Shown: positions 33,876 to 44,667 of the stretch, one piece after another | Numbering within the stretch: position 1 is the stretch's first letter | Layout: every line of letters starts with the position of its first letter | Translations under genes and position numbers: made by a program | Source of the DNA: Plutella xylostella | Taxonomy: Eukaryota > Arthropoda > Insecta > Lepidoptera > Plutellidae | DNA length: 64,000 bases | Reading direction: 5' to 3' | Assembly: GCF_932276165.1 (NCBI RefSeq) | Contig: NC_063986.1 | Coordinates: 1,810,501 to 1,874,500, forward strand | Notes under the pieces: model-generated | Told to the model about the DNA's origin: nothing | The model's input: only the letters and a program-made list of their open reading frames with translations | Database searches by the model: none

Positions 33876-34012
33876 CCTGTTTCACTTTGTTTAGATTGAT
33901 AATGACTACCTGTGGGATTTAATACATGTTGTATAAAACATAATTACAAAGAGTGACAGCATTTCTTTTATCTCTCAGATATCCATTATCCAGACATTCT
34001 GAAACAGGCCCT
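33876..34012. mobile_element. Decayed MITE, relative of 22907
   Basis: cctgtttcactttg..gactacctgtggg pairs with tctcagatatcc..ccagacattctgaaacagg. Arm identity is clearly lower than in the 22907 copy. Confidence 0.65.
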
Positions 34013-34360
34013 AACAATTTCAACGTTACAATTTCCCGAGTAGTCCGCGCCTGCTATCGTCTTCATTGCGCGCGCGTTATTGTCGCAAGCTGATAACAAA
34101 TCTTATTGTGTTGAGATTATCTTTAAAAACGCTCCCCTCGTAGAATAGCAAACGTCTGTTGGATAGTGGCGCAGAGATCTCGCAGCGAGATTATGTTTGT
34201 TCAGAATGTTCGAGCTAAGTCGCGTTGCCGATTTGTACGTAAAACGACTTTTTATCTCACCTGTTCTTTATTTAAACGTTGTGCGAACACGGTGAGAATC
34301 TTCTGTGCAAATGTCTGTGGTTATCTTGTTGTTCGTAGGTGGTTATAGAGTAATATTTTT

Positions 34361-34467
34361 AGGGTCTGTTTAACAAATTCTGATGGTGGCAACCTGTAGG
34401 AAAATACTTGCTGTCACCGTTTAATACATACCTAATTACAGAGACAACAGAAATTGTGAAACAGGTT
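34361..34467. mobile_element. Third, truncated relative of 22907
   Basis: agggtctgtttaacaaattc, ggcaacctgtaggaaaatac, tgctgtcacc and gaaattgtgaaacagg remain. One arm is partly deleted. Confidence 0.5.
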
Positions 34468-34559
34468 CTTAAATTATTAAAGTAATACTTATTTTTATAT
34501 GTGTTTTATTACATGTATCACTAGTATCCACTGGTGTTTAATGTTGGTTGTTGCTAGCT

Positions 34560-34725
34560 GTTCGTAGGGTGCTCGGTATCCGGGCGTGGGTGCGCGGGCG
34601 CCGCCTCGTCCCGTTATCTACGCACGGCTGGCGGGATGACGCGGGCGCACTGAACGGGTCGCGCCCGGATACTGAAAAAAAATATTTTACGCCGCTGCAG
34701 GCTGTGGGTGCCGTTTCATAATGGC
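34560..34725. other. GC-rich patch with 13-bp inverted repeat
   Basis: ggtatccgggcg (34575) and cgcccggatact (34661-34673) are inverted around gtgcgcgggcgccgcctcg. Very CpG-rich in AT-rich DNA. It could be a MITE core or a small regulatory island. The minus frame across it (34538-34735) is not convincing. Confidence 0.4.
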
Positions 34726-34737
34726 TTATACCCACCT

Positions 34738-35059
34738 ACATAATATAGGTATATAATGTATTCGCGATATCCGGACCGGCTACCTACTTACTATACTGAC
34801 GTACTTATTTACTTTATTTAAACTCTTATCATATTATGTTATGCATTTATATTGTACCTATTGTATTATTTATCGTTTATTAATAAACTTAGTATTATGC
34901 GTCTTATTATTTATAAATATATATATTTTACTTAATGTACCTACTTACTTATATCTACTTATACACCTACCTAGCTTACTCAAATATACACACATTCCAC
35001 ACATACACACAACACAACACAAGTAACACAACCCATCCTAATTAATTTACCTCGCGTTC
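34738..35059. repeat. Low-complexity AT- and CA-rich DNA
   Basis: Many tacctacttactt strings, then acacacattccacacatac and related CA-rich sequence (34980-35035). The hydrophobic frame 34841-35026 is a by-product of this composition. Confidence 0.5.
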
Positions 35060-35300
35060 GTGACTGAGGTCACAACACTAAGGGCCAGCTGAAAACCAGC
35101 GCTGTGGCCTCTCTGGCCATAGCACACGCTGAGCTGGTGCCTTTTTGACGCTCTGGACAGCAACCTTGTTTGTTTATATTGTATTATTTTCTGTTTTTTC
35201 ATGTATATTTTTTGTAGTATTCTTTTGTTCTTTTTGTTTCTGTTTTTATTGTTCAGTGCGTCAAATAAATGTTTCTTTCTTTCTTTCTTTCCTTCTTTTT
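35060..35300 (+). mobile_element. LINE 3' end with (TTTC)n tail
   Basis: ccagcgctgtggcctctctg, acgctgagctggtgcc, gctctggacagcaaccttgt, a T-rich region, gtcaaataaatg (polyadenylation-like AATAAA) and (TTTC)5-6 at 35271-35296. Similar wording occurs in the decayed piece at 50430. Confidence 0.6.
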
Positions 35301-35770
35301 TTTTACTTTATTATCTGTAGCTCCGATGCGTATTGATTGGATTATCACATTAAATATAAATAAAACAAACTACAATACATTTATTTACTACGCTTAATTT
35401 ATACCGATCCTAGCTATCTTATCTACTGTATTTATTAGTTCAGTCGTTAAAAAGGACTAGTTCTTCTAGGTATTAATAGATAGACAGATGGAAAGTCTTC
35501 CCACCTAATTTGCATAACTTTCAATCCTTATTTACATTTTAGGATGTGGTTGGAATCCGCACTACTACACAAGTTATGATACTGCTTACATAGTCCCTAT
35601 TATGTTTTCATTGTAGTCAACAATCAACAATAATGAACTGTTCAGGATTTCATGATTATTCATAAGTTATTCGTAAGGGCTCTCCTTATGCAAAATTTTT
35701 GAATTTTCAATTGTGGGCAGGCCGCTGTAGATTGAGCGTAGCTATAATAATGAAATTAATACACTCACGA

Positions 35771-35852
35771 GCAATGAAAAATATCCACCTGCCATTGACG
35801 ATTGATATATTAAGTCACTGGAACTTTTTCATTGCCAGCGAGCAATGACAAA
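35771..35852. mobile_element. Foldback element, 'gcgagcaatgaaaaa' family
   Basis: cgagcaatgaaaaatatcca pairs with ggaactttttcattgc..gcgagcaatg. Members or single ends lie at 28517, 40262 and 47935. Confidence 0.6.
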
Positions 35853-35878
35853 GTTTCAGTGCCATAGCAACTTACTTA

Positions 35879-36016
35879 GGGTGGGTTGCACCATTTAACT
35901 TTAACTATTACAAACGTCAAATCATCCGTCAAAGCATCAATTATGCTTTCATCACCGATGCTTTGACGGACGATTTTACGTTTGTAATAGTTAAAGTTAA
36001 ATGGTGCAACCCACCC
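35879..36016. mobile_element. Near-perfect palindromic MITE, TTA target duplication
   Basis: 138 bp that folds back over about 60 bp per arm with only a few mismatches. It starts gggtgggttgcaccatttaa, continues with cgtcaaa/gacgattttacg-type pairs and has a loop near gctttcatcacc. TTA is at 35876-35878 and 36017-36019. The 3-bp TTA and GGG termini would fit PIF/Harbinger-type mobilisation, by inference. Confidence 0.85.
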
Positions 36017-36360
36017 TTAAAGAATGGCACTTTATAGTATGTTGAAATAAAAATATGTTGAAATCAAGCTTACGATCAAAAGGGAAGTTTGCAACAAAAG
36101 TGAAGAGTTCGCGACATAAATGTAGGTCGCGGCCCTTGCGAATCTACAACGGCCGGTTGTGTGAAAAGGGTACATTTTTCAGGCATTTCTTTCTGGATGA
36201 ATGGGACATCTTGGGACGTCTGGCCAAAGAAATGTATAAAATGAAACCTACCCGCAATAGCCTAAGGGCTTGTTCACATAAATTCGAAGCTATATACTTA
36301 GTTGTAATAATAATAGTTGTATTGGAAGGTTTTATATTGGTTAGTATTTGTTTGAACCCT

Positions 36361-36379
36361 TATAATAATAATAATAATA
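36361..36379. repeat. (ATA)n microsatellite
   Basis: Six uninterrupted units, at the end of an unrecognised 109-codon frame (36055-36384). Confidence 0.85.
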
Positions 36380-36809
36380 CCTAATAGGTAATACTGCTTC
36401 TTTTATCAGGCATCATGAGATAGATAAAATACACAAAATACAAAATCTATGGTCTATATAAGTTTAGAGCGCTCCATATTTTGTTTATTGTGACCTAAGT
36501 TTTATTTTAGCGTTAGCAAGTTATTTTTGGTGTACGTCACCAAAATAAAACGTAACGAAATCCCTACAGTTGGCACAGGGGACCCTGGAAACCTTTTACC
36601 GTAGATATATGTAAAACTTGTTTGCTTTTTCTCTTGAGGTACAGCCTTGTTCATGTCAATATGTCGCTTTTAGAATATTTATACAATATCCTCTCTTAGG
36701 AATAAGGACAAAGGTTTTCTTGTGTGTAAAGTATTCTTTGTATGGTAACGGCAAACAGCTTTTGTTTCGCGGAACGAAAGATATTTTGACATATCGTAAG
36801 ATACTCTAA

Positions 36810-37359
36810 GGGCGGATTCGACCAACGTCGAGTAACTTTTTACTCACGAGTAAAGTACCAGTTACTCGCGAGTAAGCAGATTTTGCATTCTACCAAACCT
36901 GAAACCAAGATAACTAGCTTATCCCAAGAATAAAATGTTATACCGCCAAAATTGACCGTGTAACGAGCTTATCCGAGAGTAATTTTGTAATGGCGGCAGC
37001 ACATCAGCTGATTAGAAAACCGTCATAATGACATATAAACACATCTGTCAAAACATAAACAAAAGTACGTTAAAAGGCAAAGTCTCAGAATAACAACAGC
37101 GAATAAAATATTAAAACATAAACAATTTCATACTTTTATAATCCATTCAAACTAAGTTGGCATGTCATTTCTATTGCATGCTTTGAAACGCAGCTATTTT
37201 TATTTTAGTTGCATTACAGTTTCGTTCCTCGTTCATTCAATTTAATCATGGTATAACTTGGTAGAATGCAAATGTACTTATCCTAGATATTTACTCGCGT
37301 ATAATTTTAATTCCGGTATAGTTATTCTCGTGTAACGTGATGTTTGGAAGAATTCACCC
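36810..37359. mobile_element. 550-bp MITE with TAA target duplication
   Basis: The ends gggcggattcgaccaac and gttt.ggaagaattcaccc are inverted, with TAA at 36807-36809 and 37360-37362. Inverted similarity continues inward: tttgcattctaccaa (about 36883) is mirrored by ttggtagaatgcaaa (about 37258). Clustered acgagtaa/ttactcgcg motifs sit near both ends. No coding capacity. Confidence 0.8.
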
Positions 37360-37504
37360 TAAGTAAGGTACGGTTCATGGAAATAGCAAGGTATAAAATA
37401 GATTGTTATTCTCACCGTACCAGCTCCGACTCATAATTATTAGGATGAATTTATTCAAAAACAAATGTCGCCAAAATTGAGCATGGATAGAATTGAGTTT
37501 AAAA

Positions 37505-37522
37505 TATATATATATATATATA
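37505..37522. repeat. (TA)n microsatellite
   Basis: Nine TA units, followed by taggtaggtatata. Confidence 0.85.
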
Positions 37523-37849
37523 GGTAGGTATATATAATATTTTCAAATTAGCGGCAATAAAATGTCAAAATACGAATATTTTTTGCCCTGATGATGGGCT
37601 AAGTGTTCCAAGAAACATGGTGAGGGGCGACTTGGCGTTACATGAATTTTATTTTAAAATGTAAACAGATAATACTTTGAAGATACAGTAACTTCACTGT
37701 ACCCTGCTACAAGTACTTACTGAAGTAGTGACTTATGCACCTCTCTTTTTTTGCACCGATATTAATATATCTCTTTGGTGAAAAATATTCTGTAATTTTG
37801 GTTCATTATAATAAAAAAAAAGATCTAAAAGGTTTATGTATAGATTCAT

Positions 37850-37935
37850 ATGAAATGCCTTTGTGAAATGGAGGTAGAGCATAACTATCGACAAATAACT
37901 GTTAAATTTGACGTATATAAAAAAATATTTCATTT
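37850..37935 (+). mobile_element. LINE 3'-end scrap
   Basis: tgaaatgcctttgtgaaatg, gaggtagagca and a cattt-rich end match the 3' end at 29860-30078. Confidence 0.45.
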
Positions 37936-38369
37936 ATTAATTTAATAAATATAATTTTATTAATAACATATAATAATTGAAAATATATTTTGGAGCTAAA
38001 GAGAGCCAAATCCATTGATTTGTATCAATGAGTTATTTGGAATTCCTTGGTAGTCGCGTAGATAAAGTTACCAATTTCAGTAATATCCAATATATGTATA
38101 GGGTGTGATAAAGACCGAGATATTGGGCTCAAATGAAACGTTTAGTGCCAAATGATAGTCATAATCGATAACTATTGGACTGAGACTGCGAATGGAGATG
38201 TGAATACAAATGTTAGCCATTATCGAGTAACTAGCTTATCAGCTCATGTGCCAAATAAGTGATTTGATCTAATGTTTGCGTGTAACATTTATCATTTATC
38301 ATACCGACAGGATCAGAACAAAAAAATGAATTTTGCATTCAGTTAAATTAATTCATTTACTAATTGTTA

Positions 38370-38442
38370 TTTTTTAGCATTAAGTCCACCCTTTGTACTT
38401 TTATTTAAGATATTTGTACAATAAAGAGTTAAATAAATAAAC
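38370..38442 (+). mobile_element. LINE 3' tail, 'ccaccctttgtac' family
   Basis: tagcattaagtccacccttt, gtacttttat, tttgtacaataaagag and taaataaataaa. No upstream LINE sequence remains. Confidence 0.75.
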
Positions 38443-38471
38443 AGAGCAAAAATACAAATACTGTACCTTTG

Positions 38472-38639
38472 CTACAAATTCGGTGCAATATACCGGTAGA
38501 ACCACTTTTTGATGGCTTCTTTGCATCGCGATATTTTCCATGTACGTATCTGCCTTTCAGCATCCTTTACAGGAGTTGACAAGCTTTGTGGAAATATTTG
38601 TACTTCTTCTTTTTCAGCTTTCAGATCCGTTTTCTGTTG
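38472..38639 (-). CDS. Unrecognised charged open frame, 55 codons
   Basis: Minus strand, open from a TAG at 38642-38640 to a TAG at 38474-38472, with no ATG at its start. It reads DLKAEKEEVQIFPQSLS.., KDAERQIRTWKIS and KEAIKKWFYRYIAPNL. The composition is soluble, charged and protein-like. It could be a terminal exon (acceptor gctag|CAACAG) or the C-terminus of a decayed transposon protein. It lies next to a LINE tail on the other strand. No family recognised. Confidence 0.3.
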   Translation of the reverse strand, partial: QQKTDLKAEKEEVQIFPQSLSTPVKDAERQIRTWKISRCKEAIKKWFYRYIAPNL

Positions 38640-38642
38640 CTA

Positions 38643-39362
38643 GCTTTGATTTCAGATAAAATTGACGTAGCCCAAATTTTGGGTGCGATAGTTTTTGTAT
38701 CATTTTGAGATTAGAACGCAGTGTGGGAATAGCTTTGTTACCTGCTTTTACTCGAATACATGTTCTTAATATTTTTATTTTTAACGAGAACATAAAGTAT
38801 TATAGGTACAAATAAACAAACGGACAGTAACACTAAGTAACATGTTTGTTTCTAGACAAGCCTATAATTACAAAGCCAAGCAATCAGTTTCCGCCATTAC
38901 TTGCCATCCCGCGGGACTGGAGTGCTCTCACAATGCCCTAGTTTGCAGATTATTCGATCCCATGGGATTTTGCCGGTCAGTGTTGTAGCTACGCTCTAAA
39001 TACTAGATGGAGTATTGTTTAGACTGATACATAATTAGAACCACTTTCAATCTGTAATCATCATGTAATATGTAGCTACTGTTTGAATGTATGTTTGTAA
39101 GTAATGAATTAAGAACAAAACAATTATTAAAATAAAAATTGTTTGTGTCTGCGTGTGTGTATGTGGATGTACTGACTAAAACACTGCATGTTCTATTTTA
39201 AGAATAATTTTATTTATCTTGCTTACTAAAGCTCGCATTTCTTATAATGGTGTTTATCGATGACTGTATCTATATCTGTTCTACTTACAAAGTAAAGTAC
39301 AGTACCAGTAGCATCTATTTTTGTCTTATTCTGTTCCGTTATTAATTGATTAGTGACAGGTT
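38643..39362. other. No feature seen
   Basis: A TG-rich patch near 39150 and ordinary AT-rich DNA. Confidence 0.4.
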
Positions 39363-39735
39363 AAGTGCCAATTTCACTATTCTCGGTTATCTAACCGACA
39401 GGGATTGATTTATAAATTAAACGTCATCTCCATATAAAATTCATGACAGATGTGTCAAAAGTTAACCATTGGTTATGCTCTAACAGAGAATGGTGAAATT
39501 GGCACTAAGTGCCAACTCTTCCATTGTCGGTTAAAGCATAACCAGGTATTAGAAGTTGTCTTTTGACACATCTGTCATGAATTTTATATGGACATCTCCA
39601 TATAACGTTATCTAACCAACCAGGGATTGGTTATCAATTATACGTCATATCCATATAAAATTGTTGACAGATGTGTCAAAAGTCAACCACTAATACCTGG
39701 TTATGCTCTAACCGACTATGGAGAAATTGGCACTA
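39363..39735. mobile_element. Cluster of three MITE copies in alternating orientation
   Basis: Copy 1 (39363-39507) is complete, with ends agtgccaatttcac and gtgaaattggcact. It is followed without spacer by an inverted partial copy (39508-39605: cttttgacacatctgtcatg). That copy runs into a plus-orientation copy (39606-39735: ttatcaattatacgtcatat, gacagatgtgtcaaaagtca) ending ttggcacta. Family as at 28303 and 63258. Confidence 0.8.
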
Positions 39736-40540
39736 AATTTGTCTATCAGTAGGTATTGTGTTCTGTATGAAGGAGGACCTAAATTGCCAACTCGGGTATT
39801 TCCGGAGAGCTTGTTTATCACTTATTATGGTCCCATCTAGGTTGGCCATTATGTGTTATTATTCGGAGGTACAGCGATGCCGCATTGTTTGTTCTAGCCT
39901 CAGCCTGCTGCTCTAATTATACAGGGTGAGGTTTTATCAGTGATCGAAGAAAAATTTGATCTTATTTTGAACTTTCTACTCGTAGTCCTACCTAATATCT
40001 TAAAAGAATGCTATATAGTGAATTTACAGTGCATTATTTACATTGATGCCTTAAGTAAGACTAACAAATTACCAATGAAAAGATTTTACAAAAGTTTTTT
40101 TATTTATCAATATCAAGAAGAAATCAATTCATGAAAAGGAACAAAATTTTTATGTTTCTTAGTACAAAATTTGTTCAGCCGAAAATAATTATGTGTATTT
40201 AAAGGTGTATCACATAATACACTGGCGAGATTATGAAAAATTTACAGTGGCTATGTAACCTTGTGAGTGGAACGTTTTCATTGCTCGCGAGCGTATGTTG
40301 CTCAGTCTGGTCTGGTTTAGAACACGAACACTGATAAAAAGCTACCCTGCACTTCCGTCGGCAAAATTCACAGCACAGCCGGCCATCCCCGCAATATTTG
40401 GGGGCGATACATCAAATGGGTGCAGTCAACACACAAGATTGATGACCAAAACAAACTAATTTAACATGATTACTTTTCATAATTATTTGTAAATTTGATG
40501 ACCGAAAAGGATGTGAAAGGATATTGTTTAATGTATTTAC
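39736..40540. other. Mostly plain; one short transposon end
   Basis: 40262-40297 (gagtggaacgttttcattgc, tcgcgagcg) is an end of the gcgagcaatgaaaa family. A frame of 64 codons at 39940-40134 is AT-driven and unrecognised. Confidence 0.4.
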
Positions 40541-40788
40541 AGATTCATTTTATTTCACCGGATTACTTTGGGTTGGTGGGTTTTATATCTAGAGGTGCAA
40601 ACTCTAGATATCCAGGTTTCCTCACGATATTTTCCATCACCGTAAGAGCGATGGTATGCATTATACTTAAATTCCAAAGAACTTATATGTACCTACATGT
40701 GACCTACATGTCAGCGCCGGGATTCAAACCCGCATCTCTGGCGTGACAAGCGGGCGCTTACCCTACCGAGCTACTTTCGTTATCAAAA
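40541..40788 (-). mobile_element. tRNA-derived SINE, second family
   Basis: On the minus strand the head has A box TAGCTCGGTAGG and B box GGTTTGAATCC. It is followed by accatcgctcttacggtgat and ggaaaatatcgtgaggaaac, a phrase shared by many lepidopteran SINE and LINE tails. It ends near ccaaagtaatccggtgaaat. The plus-strand 83-codon frame across it is antisense to the head. Confidence 0.8.
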
Positions 40789-40832
40789 TATCACTCTCCA
40801 AGTCAAGATCTTGTCTTTTATAAACATGGTCC

Positions 40833-40955
40833 CGTAGCATAGGATGCTATTAAGACGTGACGTGAGTTCTCCGTCGCGCTCGCTCTTGAGGCTGCGCGAT
40901 GTGAGTGAGCGCGATGCAAAACTCTTGTCACGTCTTAAATGCGCCCTGTACTAGC
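40833..40955. mobile_element. Foldback MITE, inverted copy of 18264
   Basis: The element reads, in complement, gctagtacagggcgcattta.., gacaagagttttgcatcgcg and ctcactcacatcgcgcagcc, nearly identical to the other copy. Its outer left end has lost pairing at gtagcataggatgc. Confidence 0.85.
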
Positions 40956-42202
40956 CTTTCTGACGATGTTACTGGGAGGGGGAGACCTAGAACGCAGATA
41001 GGTATAATAAACAAACAGGAAACTTGACCCCGCTAAAACTTTCCCGAGCGAAACGAAGACCGCAGTGCGTTTAATTGAGCAAAGACTCTGGCCTTTTAAT
41101 AAATACCCTCATTGCGCACGCTGGGAAGGGGTCCATAGTTTATTAGAAGGGTGGTTTAGTGAAATTTCATAATTTTCCCTAAATTAAGGTTCCTTTCTAT
41201 TTATAAGGTACCATTTTCCGAGTATATTAATGCACGTGTCGCAATATTGTAAATTGAGGAAATTTATTTTAGCTGACGCTTTTACGGTGTTACGATGACA
41301 TCAATCTTAATTTCACCATTTAAGAAAATCAGCATTGTTTCTTTTGTAAAAGATCTCTCTCTCTTTCAGGCTGTGTTATCCATATATAGTATAGCACAGT
41401 TTCATAAAAGATAATTATTATGGATTGGTACCTACCTCCTTATGAGGACAAAAAAAACAATGTAAGTCCTAACTTCGAAACGAAAAATAAAAACCACTCG
41501 AAAACGACCCTAATAGCCCAGTTTTAATATGCACTAGTTTTTACTTTAGGCTGCGTTGGTAGGCACAAAGGCCGCGGCCGGCGATGTATGGTGTAATCAT
41601 AGCTTCATCAAAAGAGCGCAGAGGCCTTACTGCAGCTTGACTCTGCGGAACCATGGGTTTTAGATGAAATCTGAATATTTATGAGCAACACCCGGCTTTT
41701 TGCTTAAAGATTTAAGGCGAATTACAAAGCTGAATTAGAATAAGAAAGTGCAATTACATGCGGACATTTTTAGCTTACGATGCATTCCGTCATAACTGCT
41801 AGAGCCGTTGAACCACTTATTTATCAAAGCCGCAGTTTAAATGTTTGCCCAAGACTGAAAAAGTCGAATTCAGTTTGACGTAAACTATATACCTACACAA
41901 CAATTCACAGTGCGGTTCAACAGAATCCAATCCCTTTTTCATTTGTTTGACAATTAGTTTTTGAACTGCGGTTAGGCCGTAGTTTTTTCTTCCGGCCACA
42001 CAATGCTCGCATATACCTACATATATACCTACAACTCGTGGCGTGTTCGGCGCAATCAAAGCGGTCGCGGCGCGAGGCGCATCCGCGGGACTCTTTCCGG
42101 TGGCTTTCCGCTGCACTACTGAATACGCCACAAGAACAGAAAATAAAATAATATGGCTAAAGAGTTCTCTAGTGGAGACCACGTACCGGCAAGCAAATCG
42201 TT
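40956..42202. other. No feature seen
   Basis: Contains a small CpG-rich spot (ggccgcggccggcg, about 41570). The overlapping frames around 41817-42182 (minus) and 42043 (plus) lie next to the LINE fragment and have no domain of their own. Confidence 0.4.
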
Positions 42203-42350
42203 GGGGGAGGCCCTGCGAGATGGAAGGACAATCTAGTCAAGTCCGAGGAGAAACGCTGGGTGAGGGCCGCCTCCGATCGGACAAGGTGGAAAACATTAGG
42301 GGAGGCCTATTTTCAGCAGTAGACTGATTTCCTATGGCTGAGATAATAAC
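42203..42350 (+). mobile_element. LINE C-terminus (RTE-like ending)
   Basis: The frame from 42203 to TAG 42320-42322 reads GGPARWKDNLVK, KRWVRAASDRTRWKTL and GEAYFQQ, the standard end of insect RTE-like LINE proteins. A short 3' region, gactgatttcctatggctga, follows. Everything upstream is missing. The longer listed frame here (from 42043) is out of register. Confidence 0.85.
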
Positions 42351-42689
42351 TGTTCAGACCGTCTACAAAACAGGGCTTCAAGATAACCAATCAAAAGAGA
42401 ATTATGTATTAGTAGTGTCGTACTTTTAGATTTAAGATTTTTTTATTATGTTTTTCTGTCTGGTTTTTGACACAGTTTAGTTGTTTTCATGTTCAAACTG
42501 CGATTTTATCGGGTAAGTTATACCCTGTGTTCTGAATCAGTAGAGTTATAGTAAAATTTTCAAATTACTAATATATTCCAACAAAAGATAATTTTATCTA
42601 AAAAGCATATACACATATACGCACAAGCATACGCGTACTATAGCGTCAACATAAATTATCAGAAAATAAAATCGATAATCACTCGAGTA

Positions 42690-42772
42690 ACCATGATGCG
42701 CCAGCTAAGCGGCATTCATCCACCGGTGATGGTGGCTGCAATTATATGTCGCTATGAATGGGGCGCACTATT
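42690..42772. mobile_element. Weak foldback, 'tgcgcc..cattcat'
   Basis: tgcgccagctaagcggcatt cat is partly mirrored by atgaatggggcgca. Only the ends pair. Confidence 0.35.
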
Positions 42773-42921
42773 CACAGACAAAGAAAAAACCCCGACTAGT
42801 CTGTGTACTTATATTCTGTGAAGTGGGCTTTATTGAGTGTTCAGCTGCGTTTTTTATTTGTTTGGTGTTTCGGTAGATTTATTTCACAATACGGTAGCAA
42901 GTTTCGGCATAAAATTAAAGA

Positions 42922-42938
42922 GGGGGGGGGGGGGGGGG
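42922..42938 (+). repeat. Homopolymer G17
   Basis: Seventeen consecutive G. Such a run could form a G-quadruplex and is also prone to length errors in sequencing. Confidence 0.9.
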
Positions 42939-43484
42939 ATTTCGTAGTACCTAGGGGTTTTTATGAATTTTGACAGTCATTATGATTTCAATTCCGGGCT
43001 TAGATATAACATGCTGCACACGTAGGTGTCAGGTTAGTATAACCTTTTTGCAACACCCTGTAGACTATAAAAATTAAATAAATTCACTTGCAATTCAATG
43101 TTTGAGCGTTAATATAGCGAAACGATATGCTTCATAAATAGTTCTTACCTTGCCAAATTGATGAACCTTTAATGTTTCAATGAATGGATGGGTGGTTTGT
43201 TAGAATGACAAGGTAAAAAAGTGTATAGCCACTTATGCAGCTGACTGTACGTGGAATACACCATCACTTAAGAGCTAACCGAGTGTCCCGAATAGACGAC
43301 AGACAATGGGCACTTTCAGTAACATCCCCAATACGTAGCTAGAACGTCGGCCCTTATGAGTCAATAGCCCAGAGCTTATTGTACCCGTATGAGTCTACTC
43401 TACCTTACGAAAAATTAAGTTTCTGTGCGAACTACAACTCTATTCCGTTGTTAAAAGTACATTTACATTACGAACAAGATGTTG

Positions 43485-43832
43485 TGTCACATACAAAAAC
43501 AAAGCAAAGAACTGACCGCATTTTGTTTACTGTTGTAAACCATTGTACACATGAATAAAGTCCCAAATCTTCTAAGTGAACTTATCCTAATCCTAACTAA
43601 TATTATAAATGCGAAAGTAACTGTGTCTGTCTGTCTGTCTGTCTGTTACTCTTTCACGCCAAAACTACTGAACGGATCTGAATGAAATTTGGTATACATA
43701 CGGTCTAGACCCTGGGAAAGAACATAGGTTACCTTTTATCCCGGAATTCCCACGGTAAAACTTTTTAAGGCGAAGCGAAGCGCGCGGGTACAGTTAGTTA
43801 AAAATAAGACCTCAGTGGTAGAAGTGGCATAT
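43485..43832 (+). repeat. Old repeat copy B, split by a (GACA)n element
   Basis: gtgtcacatacaaaaacaaa, gaactgaccgcattttg, ccattgtacacatgaataaa, caaatcttctaagtgaac, then after the insertion aataagacctcagtggtaga. The order is the same as at 27155-27605. Confidence 0.65.
43586..43798 (-). mobile_element. (GACA)n lepidopteran repeat (minus)
   Basis: Reverse complement of the element at 25426, full length: cgcgcgcttcgcttcgcctt.. ggaattccgggataaaa.. (GACA)n .. cgcatttataatattagtta. Confidence 0.85.
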
Positions 43833-44664
43833 TGTAAATCTATTTGGTTGTTCGGTCGTTCTTTGTGAAGCTGGTGTAACCCACCCGACTTGCTCAAGTT
43901 ACTTTGAACCTCAGGGTTTAGCTCGACCTCTACTGAAACTTGTCTGTAGCTGGGACTGTAGTTTGACATGGCAAGATCGATTTGTAAGTGGATTTTTAGT
44001 TTTGTAGGTAACATTAATTTATAATTAAAACATAGTGTCTCAGCAAGAGCACTTATCGATATACAAATATCTCTTAGAAAACGGGTTTTTCTCGTTAAAC
44101 TTGGCTTGCGAGTTTAATGGAAGGATTTATAGATAAAAGGAATCATATTTTTTCGATTTAGTGATGACTTTACTATTAACTATTTACTAGTTCCAAAATT
44201 GCCGCATTTAAAGAAAGTAAGTATAAAGCTTTTTCTAAGACTGTGATAAATAATTACAGCAACTTTGTTGCTTTCTATTTCCTAAATTATTTCCAGAGAA
44301 GGAATATTAGGATTTTTCCTTTTTCTTGTCACGTTCACAACAATTTTCCATCAGCGGCCATAAAATGATATAGAAAAGCTAATATTATGACAGTCATTTT
44401 CTTCTCACACCTGAACCTATTACTGAGGAAGAAACACGAGAGTTTTTTGTAAATACTGTAGTAAAAATGATATAAATTTACTACCCTGATACAATACATG
44501 GTGGAATTTCATCATCGGTACCATCAAATCGAAGGCAGATTAATATACATAATTACTTATCCCTCATAAAAAAAAATATTTTGTCCTAAAGCCATTATTT
44601 GTCGGACTTTGGGTAAATTTGTCGCGTCGAAAATATTAACACTTAAAAAATTATAACCATCATT
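43833..44664. other. No feature seen
   Basis: The minus frame 43736-44014 overlaps the repeat insertion and is not a gene. The remainder is AT-rich. Confidence 0.4.
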
Positions 44665-44667
44665 AAA

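Noticed and set aside
34841..35336. Hydrophobic frames suggesting membrane proteins
   Set aside because: The T-rich low-complexity sequence and the LINE 3' end with (TTTC)n explain them.
40495..40746. 83-codon frame with a CxxG-like end
   Set aside because: It is antisense to the tRNA-derived SINE at 40541-40788.
41817..42327. Frames of 121 and 94 codons around 42.1 kb
   Set aside because: They overlap on opposite strands, and the plus one enters the LINE fragment out of register.
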